Shown here one piece after another: positions 38,601 to 50,600 of a DNA stretch of 64,000 nt. The position numbers and the translations under genes were made by a program. How positions within the stretch are numbered: position 1 is the first letter of the stretch; the number at the start of each line of letters is the position of its first letter. Source of the stretch: Tubiluchus corallicola (Eukaryota > Priapulida > Priapulimorpha > Priapulimorphida > Tubiluchidae); assembly GCA_030141605.1 (NCBI GenBank), contig JAQGDQ010002374.1, positions 246,001 through 310,000 on the forward strand, in the 5' to 3' direction. The notes below the pieces were generated by a model that had not been told where the DNA came from, did not search any database, and was given only the letters and a program-made list of their open reading frames with translations.

Positions 38601-41600
38601 CATGCTAGCATTATGTGGGCGTCATTACGGGCCGTGCTATTACCCTTTACATGCAAGTGGGTGCGCTGCGCCCCTCCACCCCCCGGGCGCAATGCAAACG
38701 CCCGCAGCGGAATAACAGTCCTGTCTCAGTCACACCAGTATAAAGGCGTTTTGTCTTGCCATGAATGGCACACATTCAGACTGAAAACTAATTTCTAGCA
38801 CTATAATTTCATCAAGAGCGTCAAAATTATACTGGTTTGTGAAAAGTCACGGCCAGAAGCTGTGGAGCGGTGGTCGGGAGAGAATGTGGGTACTGGATGA
38901 TGCTCCATCTTGCAAACCTCGTGTCACGCTGATTTTTACTCCCAAGGTAAGGTTGATTAATCACATTGCACTGTTGTTTTTGGCCTTTGATTAAGTATTG
39001 ATTGGCGGCTGGTCTGATTCCGAACACACTCGGAGCAAACGACGATCTGTCTCTTTCTCTCTCTCGCGATCCTATTTCTGTGTCTTTTTCATTCTCTGGC
39101 TCTTTTCCGTTTCTCTTTCTCTTTTTCTTGGTCTGTCCTCCTCAGTTATCAAGAAAGACGGAATAGCGGTAAATCTTCCTAAATAGCGGCAAGGTTTTTT
39201 TTTACAAAAAATTGATTTATCAGTTACAAATTGCTGTGCAGTTCAATAAAGATGTACGGGCATCATGGCATGTGTTGTTTATTTATCATTTAATGAATAT
39301 TGATTTAACAGTGAAACTAATCAGTGCTTCTCCGTCCTTCGACTTGTGTAATTATTATAAAGAGAGTAAAGATGTTCACATTTTCAAATGAAGAAGCAAG
39401 AGATATTGTTGGTAATGATCCCATGTATCTTCACTTTTGTAATATGAAATATCTGTTTAACTTTACGGAACAACCTCTTATTAAGTAGATTTTCTTTATA
39501 CATTATAAGCTAATACTCATATTCGTATGTAATGTAAATTGACATAAAGTAAACTCACTTACTTCTCTTACTTTGCTGCTTTTAAATTGTTTGTTGCTTT
39601 AAATCAGTTGTTCACAAAAGCAAATCTAACCATACTTGTACTGGGGTTGTACATTAGTAGTTTTGTATAGTAGTGATGGTATTCAATGTATTGTATAATA
39701 TCATAAAAATACAAGTTGAGGCAATGCGATGATGATGATGGTGACCATGACGATGACGATAGCGATGATGACAATATGTTCTATCCTTCCCCCTTGTGTC
39801 CCATATTATCTTTTTTTCGCTGTTTTTCTCTGTCAGTTGTTCTTACATTACTAGCCCATTTTTTAGCCTTTTTGGTTACTAGTCTTCTGCAACTCCTTTG
39901 TGCACTTCATGAGGAAAAACGTGTCAATTAAATAGCCAGTGATTATGACGATTGTAATTCATAGCTCTTGTTTACTTTATGAAGTTTTTTTCGACACACA
40001 TGTATTTCTATTTATACTGTGCCTTTTCTTTATTCGCTAATATTTTTTTTGGCTTCACTTTTGATCCATCTAAGGAATTGCTTCCTTTTTTTGTTTTCAT
40101 CAAAATCTGCCTATGTAGGGAGTTAATAATAGAGATTCATTCATTACTGTTCAGTGTCTCTACCATTATCGACGACGACGTAATGTCTGTTAATTTTGTG
40201 TTACCCATATCCGTCTAGCGTTTGGAAAACTTCAAGTAATGTGCTGCTGTTATATTATAGGCATGTAGGCATGCGTTGATGTAACGTGTTGACAAAATGA
40301 ATACTATGTCAAAAAATTTTTGCGTCCTATTCTTACACATACTATTGAAATTTAGACGGTTTTTAGCGTCTACTGTACTACTACAGTTTTTTTTTATAAT
40401 TTACATCCATATACTACGAATGGTAAGTATCCATACGTTTAAAATATGGGACTTGTCATCTTTAACATAAAAAACATAATGCCCATTATAGTCTCAATGA
40501 CCATATATATAATTTCAGTGGTATATAGGGGAGGAACGGGGGCGAAAAGCCTCCAAAAATGGCCATTTTGCCATTTTTTTTTTGCAAAACTTATACCTCT
40601 CATTTCTAGCATTATATTATTTCAGAAGCTTTCACTCTAGCGGTATTATCAGCAGGAAATTACATAAGAAGTGTTAAAACAGTATATACCGGTGTGAAAC
40701 AAGAACATTAAAAACAAAAATAGTTGCTAAGCAACAATAAGGCATTATGTTTTTTGTGTTAAACATGCGTACGTGTTCGTGCAATTTTTACTACTTTATC
40801 GCTGGCCTCTTTCATTTATTGGGCCCATTCATTTATTTACTGTGCCGGCGCTCCTGTCTTAGCATACTGATAAGCTCTTTCACTGCTCATCTCAGGTGCC
40901 TCCTTTCCTCATAGACGCGCCAGGATATTGTAATGCCAATCAGTAAGCCGGCTAGCCTAAAAGGGAAACTATATATAAGAACAGCCAGCAAGTGTCTCGA
41001 ACTCGCGACCATTTGACTGTGCGTTGATTGTTGATATAACACCTTGAATTCAGTAGCGTGCGCTTTGTAAGAAAATTTGGGCGAGACGCTGTTACCAAAG
41101 GTGTCATTGATGTCAAGTAGTGTAACAATTTGTAAAATTGATGACGCACGTAATTGTTTTTGCACTGTAGGTCAGGCTTTTATCGCCAGCTTTTGTCACA
41201 CTGTTCTAGACTGTTTGAGTTACACCGAATTTAATTTAACCAATTGCTTCTTAAGGTGATACATTGGCATTTTGTAAAAGCTAAACCGCTTTGTTTCTAG
41301 ATTTATTATTATTTGTCACAAAAAGCAATGTACATTCAATGATACGTAACACTAATAACAAAATGGCATACCAAAATGTATAATGATGCATACAGGAATT
41401 ATTATGCTTAATAAATAGCTCATTGTAAGTGGTAATAACACTCGTTAGTAGTCACAATTTTTCGAGTGAGCGCTGTGTGCAGCAATATTGTTATTAAAAT
41501 TGACAAACAAACGTCCTGCAAAAACGTTTTACACATAATCGTGGAATTGTTATCGTTTTACACATAATTAAAGTGTGTGCCAACAAGTATTGTACTCATT

Positions 41601-44600
41601 AACAAAGGCATGAACAAGTATATGAGTAAAGTATGTAAATTATGTAAAGTACCTAATAAACGTCCATGCAGTACTGAACAATCAATGACGGCTCTCCGCT
41701 GTCTTTTGCTACCCCGTCTCAAATACTTCACTAAGTCTGCTATAGAAATAATAAGTTTGCTTTAAATAATTATTATATTGGACATTAAAATATTTTTTAG
41801 TAGAATATTCAAGAGAAAAGTCAACGACAAGGAATTATACAATTGCTTAACCCACACTGTATGATGTTTTTGAAAGAGGACATCTTGTAGCTCTGTTCCT
41901 TTCTCTTTCTAAAGCACTAGTTGTTTGTATATGATATTCAGTAAAATTTTAAGTAAATTGTGTGGGAGGTTTGTCATGCAAAAGCCATTTATAGAAGCTC
42001 AGTATCTGAAACTATTTATTTGTAAAGCATTTTTTGGAACTCTTTTTCAAATTTCTGAAAACTTGACAAAATGTCAAATTAACAATCACCATGACTGATT
42101 TTTAACCACACGCCAATGTTTCAGTAATTTGCCTCATCAATCACAAATTACGTTAACACAGCTTTGCTGTTTTTCTATCAATTTGATCATAGAAATAAGA
42201 AAATTTGAATGTTTTAGCAGAGCTCATGAATTTAATTAATTGCAGCATTTGCAACCAAAACTCTCAAGAACTAATGAATGTCACATTAATAACTAATTAA
42301 TTAAACTATCATTAATTTTTAGCATGGATTTCTGTACGTATCTTATTTTACTTGCACAAGATTTAACCAATTGAAATAAAAGTAAACTTGCTAATTGCCT
42401 GGTTGACTCACAATTTTTTCACACTTTTGTTGTTCAGTTAATCAACTATTATTGTTGTTGTTGTCGTCGTCGTTGTCATCATCATCATCATCATCATTAG
42501 TATTTATTTATTCATTGGGTTATCACATTTCAATGTGTAAAAATCTATTATTGAGTTGAGAGCCAACTAATTTGATGACATTTAAAATTTATCTATGAGT
42601 TTGGAGTTTGATTACAAACATTATGATTCTTTTTAACTCGCTAATTACTGCTTTCAGGCTGAGATTTCCCTGAAAAAGAAAAAGTTTTTTTTAATTATAA
42701 TTTTTGGGGTCATCACTCATGATGCTCTACCTGCCCCTTCACTAGGATCCACCTTCACTAGTGGTGACTCCTTAATCCAACGTGCTACTCACTCAGTAAC
42801 TGGTTTTACTCCTGTCTTACAATTTTAACGCAACATTGAACTTTCTTAAATTTAGCTTGAAGAAGACAAAGTGCCCTTTAAGTCTCAAAAAAAATTATTT
42901 TCCCTGGTGCATTTGTGCTTGGTAGAGATACAACAATTTAAAAAATCATAAAAATTATAGATAAAACTACATGTAAAGTGTAAGTATACAATGGCATTAA
43001 AATAAGGGATACAAAATTCATTAAGAAGCTGTATTAAAAACTAAAATAGAAAAAAAAATCATTGGGAAGCTGTATTAAAAACTTATTTAGAAAAAACATT
43101 ACAATTTCTAATTAATAAAAAAAATCAAGATCAAAATGAAACTGCTGACAAACATACCTGAAGCTACTTGTATGGCCTAGAATAGATCATGAAATAAAGC
43201 CTTCTTAATGAACTTTGTATCCTCTATTTTAATGTCATTGTATACTTACACTTTACATGTAGTCCGTGACGGAATGAAAGCTTCTGGAAAAATAAAAGTT
43301 TTTGAGATTCAAAGGGCACTGTGACTTCTTTATGATTATTTCTTGAATTTAGTATGCTTCATGCATTTAAGAAATTCTGACATTCGTAGTGCTGTTATCT
43401 CAGACATAATGACTCTCTAGTTATTTCTTACTTTCTTTGTTTGTGTTTTTACGATATTTGATTGATTTCTTGTAAGAATACACACTTTCCTGGAAATTTA
43501 TCTTTTCTTTGTTTTCTGTGCTACATTTACAGGTTTAATTAAAAAGTAGACAAATGAAAAATGTTGGTTTTTTTTGTTTATTTTGGTTTTATGTCATTGG
43601 ATTACTTTTAAGATTATACGTATTCCATGAAAGTGATTGCTAATATTTGACTGCATTGTCAGGACTTAGAAAAAACAGAATGACACCTGGCAAGGTAACG
43701 TTCCATTAGTCATTGCTTGAGTTTCATTTCAGGTGTTTAAAATTATACTTTGCCATTTCCGCTGCATTTTATGTACATTTGTACATAAATATTCATTTAT
43801 TTTGGTTGTTTAAATTAATTTTAAATATTTTCTTTTAGTCAAAAAGAAAGTCAGAACGTGATGAGCCTACCACAGAGAACTGTGCTGCCAAGATCAAGCG
43901 CAAGTCGGGCGATTCCCCAACTGGAACACCGAATTCTTCTTCCACCAGAAAAATGTGCCAATTTAGCGATAGCCTACCACCGTTCTATTCCCAGTAAGTG
44001 TGGTACAGTCGTATCTTATACGTATTTTTATAGCAAAATTGCTACCTTTCATTTTAAAGAAAAGTAGGAGTCCGCTAAGTGCCAGTTTAAATTCAGCAAT
44101 ATTACTGCGTTTTTAAACGAAAATTTCAGGTCAGCTAGTTATCATTACCCACCACAAGAGGGAGTGATGGCAGACCGTCATCAGGCTTTTGGTTTACCAA
44201 CAGGCGCTACATCTGCCTCATTAACGCCACGACGACGCATCCCGTCCAAATCTAATCCACCAGTGGAGATGAACGAGTGGCTAAAAGTATTTCAGGTCAG
44301 TTTACTTTGAGATTCATACTGATCGCAAATTTAGAAATGGAAAAAAATTGCTCATAGTTAATCGTTGTGTGTAGATAAAGTTGTATGTTTGAGAAAGCTT
44401 GTGGTCATCTGAATCTGAAAAAATGTAGTCTCTTGATTCTTTTACGAAGGTGATGATTTCTTTATTGTAAGAGCTAAATATTTTTTGTATTTACTTTTAG
44501 TCATGGAGTAATGCTGAGCGCTTGCTAGCGTTAGATCAACTAATAGAATTATGTGAGCCAACACAGGTACGACATATCATGACTGTTATTGAGCCACAAT

Positions 44601-47600
44601 TTCAGAGGGATTTTATCAGCTTATTGCCAAAAGAGGTAATTAACTGTTTTTCATTTCTCATGTTAACATATTTCTTAGGTTAACAAGTAATTCTAATATT
44701 CACATAATTTGAGTTTTGATACAAATTTTTGCTGCGTCAGAAATGGTAATTTGTAAGAGCACTAGCTTATAATGCTTCCTCTTACTTGTCAGTTCTGTTG
44801 CCATTTTATGCACATTTTATGGTCAACACCAAAGTTTAGAGCACTGATTCTGCCATCTAGTTGAATTGCTGTTGAACTAACAGGAGTTGGTATGCCTCTA
44901 AGCCAGTGGTTCTTAACCTTGTTGGAGGTACCGAACCCCACCAGTTTCATATGCGCATTCACCGAACCCTTCTTTAGTGAAAAATAAAATATGATTTTTT
45001 TCAAATTCAAGACATAGATATGTTTTTTACTGGTACACAAAATGAGCCGTGCATGAACATCACCTTATTCAAAGAACAAAACCAACACAATGCATAAACT
45101 CACAACAAATTACATACCTGCAAATCAGTGTGACTTCTGCTGTTGCCTTTGAGAGACCAGTTCAGATATGCATGGCTTCACCTTGGCCACTCTGCTGAAC
45201 CCCTGAGATCGACTCACCGAACCCCTAGGGTTCGATCGAATCCAGGTTAAGAACCACTGCTCTAAGCTAATAGTTTTTCATGCACTATTTGTAGTTGCTA
45301 ATGTTAATTATTGTGTACTCCTAATATTTAAAAAAAACTTGGAAATGACCAGCATTTGTGCATTGCAATTTCACCTAATGCATCATAATTAGTCATTTGA
45401 ACGAGAGAGGAAAACCGTGTAAATATTCTTTTGTTTTAGCTTTTTTGTAAACTTTCTGGTTCGTTTTAGAAAAATAGTCTGCAATTTGCTGTCGCAATTT
45501 ATTGACCATGGCTCATTTAAGTTTTACACTCACGACAGAGACATTCATTCATTCATTTTCATATAAAATTTAATGCCTGCGGGCCATTTTTCCAAAATTG
45601 CTTAAATTTTTTTGAACTTTGGAAAATTATAAGACTATTATGCTTAGATAAGTTGTGTTTGCTGTTGAAAAACTAACTGCTTACAGTCAGTAATAATTAA
45701 TAGATCAGTAATAGTTAATAGATAATGATACAGAGTGAAATTAATGCATAACATAATGTTGACCTTTTTAGCTTGCCCTGTACGTGTTGTCGTTTTTGGA
45801 GCCTCGGTCACTTTTACATGCGGCTCAGACATGTCGTTATTGGCGTGTGTTAGCCGAGGATAATCTACTTTGGCGAGAGAAGTGCCGAGAAGCTGGAATA
45901 GACGAGGCAGTCGTGTTTAACAAGTATGTATGCAGTTTTATACAGAGCACGACATTGGCTTTTTGTTCTTATACGAATGAAGCATAGAAACATGATTAAG
46001 AATGTTTGCTATTAAAAATAAGCTAGTGACAGCATGGTTTCAGTCAAACTCGATTGACTTCCAATCATTCACTTTTACATTGCGCTTGTGGCAAAATTTT
46101 TGCCTTGCGCCTAGTTTCTTGAATTTCATATACATTAGAATCTTGTTTTGTCACGGTGTTTGTGATGGCATAGCCTGTTATACTTGCATATTACATATTA
46201 CAGTAAAACTTACATATTACATGCACGTGCATCCACTGAACATTACACTTGTGTTAGTAATCTCTTGTCACCCCTTTCCGTAAATGAAACTGCTAATAAT
46301 GGGGTTGTCATTTTCTACTGTATTAGCTCAAACACCTGAAACCATTTAAACTATTCTAAGTAGAGCATACCTGCTTCATGGGACTCTTTAGTAGAGCAAA
46401 CAAAAGTGTATACCCAACGACAGAGATATTTTTAGAATGCGATTTTGTCCTGAAACTCTTAGAACTATGAGATGTTCTTATCAATTGTGTGCATAAAATT
46501 TCAAAAGTATTTTGCTGTTTTATTTTCATCTTTCATTTATTGTTCCAGTTTTTATGTTGATAGATAATACTTCCTTTAAGCTTTTAAATTGGTGCGGAGA
46601 ATTAAGTTGTCTAAGTCTTGATTTTTATATCCATCTTGATGAAGAAATTCTGTCGCAAATATTTCATTTGTCTCAGGTCGTTTTTTTTTACAGATTTCCT
46701 TGCTTTGTTTTTATCTAGGAAACGAAGATTAGTCTCTGGCACTCATCGAAGTCCTTGGAAAAGTGCTTACATGCGACAGCATCAGATTGAAATGAATTGG
46801 CGAGTCGGTCAAATTCGCACGCCCAAGGTATAAGTTAAGAACGTGCGCTGTTATTTATAATCTTTAAATTTTTATAACATTGTCACTTAATAATGGTATG
46901 AGCTATTAGTTGAGATTTTTTTAACCAGACTTGTTCAAATAAAAAAATGTGAAAAGCTGAGAACGAACCTAGCTGATATTGGACTTGTAGTCTAAAGTTA
47001 GTTCTGGCTATTTCAATTTCTTATCTTGGCATTGGATTTAGAATCCAAAAGTCCAGGTTTAAATTAGGGCTCAGTTTCGGTTATGTTTGCCTTACAAAAA
47101 AACCTTGAGTTGTCAGTTTATTCTATTACGATATTCTACATTTCAGTTTCTATCCTGCCCATATGTTTTGGTAAGCAAAACTAAAGATTTTTTTATTTAA
47201 TATTGGAAAAATATTTGTGCTTTTCTAGGTGTTGAAGGGACACGATGATCATGTTATCACCTGTCTGCAGTTCTCAGGTAACCGGGTTGTCAGCGGATCG
47301 GATGACAACACGCTCAAGGTGTGGTCAGCAACCACCGGAAAGGTAAGCGAAGTTTCTTTGGACACATATCTTATTTATTGTTTCATAAATGTTCCATCAA
47401 TACAAATGTAAACATACAACAATGTATAGAATAACAAACAAAATGCTAAGTCACACTTTTGCCTACAGTTTCATTGTGTCCGTTGTACATACAGACCTAT
47501 GAAGCAAAGTTCAAAAACTTTTGTGTAACAAATTAGGAAAGCCTGTTTTAATTTAATAGTTGTAACAACATAATACAACATCCAACTTTTTCTAGTGTTT

Positions 47601-50600
47601 ACGCACACTTGTTGGTCACACTGGCGGTGTTTGGTCATCACAGATGTCGGGTAACATTATAATCAGTGGTTCAACTGACCGCACACTAAAGGTTTGGAAT
47701 GCCGACACTGGACAGTGTACGCACACTCTGTACGGGCACACGTCAACTGTACGATGCATGCATCTACATGGGAATAAGTAAGCTTTTTTCAGTTTTTAAT
47801 GTACTTTTAATCTACCCAGTGACTTTTACAGTCAAACCTCGTTTGGCATTACAAAAGGAGTAACGCTCCTTTTGTAATGCCAACCTCCCTCAGGACCCAA
47901 ATTTTAGTAAAACAAAATATCCGTATTTGCATAAATACGTATGCATGAATGCACCTTGTTATAATGCCAGACTCGCTATAACGTTTTTGCATTCTCAAAG
48001 TAGGCGGTGTAAAGAGGTTTGACTATTATGTTAATTTAATGTTCAGTAACCCAGATTCTAGATCTAGAGAAAGCAGGTGTTCAGATTTTTATTGCTTTTC
48101 AGTGTGTATGGCATTATATTATCATTTTCCAAATGCATTCAATATGTTATATCTTTCTGCATTTCAGAGTAGTGAGTGGATCACGGGATGCAACACTTAG
48201 AGTCTGGGACGTTGACAGTGGTGAGTGTTTGCACGTGCTGATGGGTCACGTTGCTGCTGTCCGATGCGTCCAGTATGATGGCAAGAGGGTTGTTAGTGGG
48301 GCGTATGATTACACTGTTAAAGTTTGGAATCCGGATTCGGAAGAGTGCCTACACACGTTGACCGGACATACGAATCGTGTCTATTCCTTACAGGTATGGC
48401 ATTTTTAAAAAATCGATCGTAATAGTAGCAAGAATCGAGTAAGCAAATGTCTTTTACAGCTAATATAACAAAATAAATTACAAATTAAGAGCCATTGACT
48501 TTAACTTCATAATTTGAAAAAAAATGAATTTCATGTAAAAAATTAATTTTATGTAACTATGTACTTTTAACTGTTAACAATTTATATGTTGTCAAGTCGC
48601 ATCTTGCCAGAAACAGGAGTCTGCAATGGTGTATTTCATCTGTTGTAAATGGTCAAAACACAAAAACAAAATCTCCCACTCAGTACCACTTTCTCTCATC
48701 ACATAACATTGAAATCCTGGGAAATTTAGGTAGTTGCAGTTATTATCTTTATTATATCAGTGTAATTTTAAAAGTACTTTGTTAACTAATTCTTCGCTTT
48801 GTTTTCACTGCACACGAATGCATCCATTACAAGAATAGGAGTACAGTACATGGCATCTGTTAGTACTACTGGTATCGTATTTTAATGTTTATGTAAATTA
48901 TTCTTGTCTCTCACATCATTGATTGATGTTTACATTTTAGTTTGATGGCATTCACGTAGTCAGCGGTTCACTGGATACATCGATACGTGTTTGGGACATT
49001 GAAACGGGTAACTGTTTACACACGCTGATGGGACATCAGTCGTTAACTAGTGGCATGGAGCTCAAGGACAACATACTTGTGTCGGGGAATGCTGATTCGA
49101 CAGTCAAAGTGTGGGACATCGTGACAGGGCAATGCTTGCAAACATTAACAGGTAAACTAGGTCTCTTACCTTAATGTGTTCTACTACTGGTTTCTACTGG
49201 TGCTGCTGCTATTACTACTTGCTACTGTAGTACTTTACCACTATTTACTACTATGTTCAGCTACTGTAGTTTGCCAGTTAAAGGTGGGGCAAGCTGAAAT
49301 TCATTGAATTTTTAATACCAAACTTGAGTAATATATCTAAAGAAATTGGCAGTGATTCTGGAGTCTAGACTCGAATCGCAGATGATATTTGAATTATGAA
49401 TTTAATAATTCTGTGTTCTTTCTATCAAAAAGTTCATGTTATGTTTTTCTTTTTATATTCTGTATTAAACAATCTCAGTATTTTTTGTTTGACTTAGGCA
49501 CATAGTTAGCCTAGATAGCAATCTGCTTAATCTTCCTCTATCTGGGGCAAGTTATATTCTACATTCTTTTGTGACTGTCACACTTGCTTGATTGATAATA
49601 TAACATTCAAGATGTGTAAACACTTTTCAGGCCCCAACAAACATCAGAGTGCGGTCACTTGTTTGCAGTTTAATAGCAAGTTTGTTATCACGTCTTCTGA
49701 TGATGGTACCGTAAAACTGTGGGATTTGAAGACTGGTGAATTCCTGCGAAATCTGGTGTCTTTAGATAGTGGTGGCAGTGGTGGTGTTGTGTGGAGGATA
49801 AGGTAAGCTAACTGAAAATTACAAAAACAACATACTAAGATTGACTCCCAAAATATGTGTGATGCGATATATGCAGAACAAGTTGATAATAGCAATTATA
49901 CTTTTAATATATGGTCTTGTATGAGATTTTTTATTCCTGGAAATGACAATAATTCATTGCAAAAAATATAGTTTTAAACATGAATTGAAATAGTACAGAG
50001 TAGTATAAAAAATGACAAACATTGTTTGAACCCTAAATAGGAGTGTAGTGGCTATAGAATTAATAAGTAAGCACTTTGAACACGACTTTAATGTAGTTCA
50101 ATTATGTAAACATAATAAAATACTAGGTGATAGTAAACTTTTACTGTGTTATCAGTTCTTGTTTGTTAGCCAAGACAACACAGCCTGTCTAGACAAGACA
50201 ATATGTTTCCGACTCCTTATTGCTAATATTAGGCACATTCAAAAAGCTAATGTTTTAGTTAAAGTTGAATCTTGAAGTGCACTCGTAACATGGCAATCGT
50301 ATGCTAATAAAAGTTGACGTGAAGTAATTGAAGCTGTAGCTGTAGAACGTATCAATGAGTACATTGAAAAGTTGTTGGCTTGACACAAGCATTGCTAGCA
50401 GCCAAAGCAGTAGTAGGCTAATTACATTGTTGCGTATAAGCTTGTGAAATGGCAAACGTGAGCCAGAAAATGCACAAACACCTTTTAAACTCAAAGTATT
50501 GACATGTTTTACGTTTTCTTGGCTTTCTATGCAAACAATAGCTTACTCATTACACAAGTAATGAATAAAAATCAAGCAGTTAATTGAATTATTTTAACCT

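Larger units (their letters stand above)
32603..43838. other. FBXW7: 11-kb FBXW7 intron between acidic exon and common exon
   Basis: Mostly AT-rich. It contains the donor duplication, a SINE head, a 19-bp triplet (36051-36107), a GC-richer promoter-like zone (37600-38950) with an alternative first-exon candidate, a CT-rich tract at 39040-39130, an untranslated GAT-repeat tract at 39725-39775, a dispersed repeat at 40447, a mixed trinucleotide microsatellite at 42450-42500 and a foldback element at 42857-43333. No unrelated gene is evident. Confidence 0.6.

Noticed and set aside
39716-39931. 71-aa frame starting with an Asp-rich run
   Set aside because: The Asp run is a GAT microsatellite and the rest is L/F/S-rich AT shadow; no clear acceptor or donor.
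40960-41050. B-box-like GAGTTCGAGAC on the minus strand, considered as a SINE
   Set aside because: Two mismatches in the B box and no A box at tRNA spacing.
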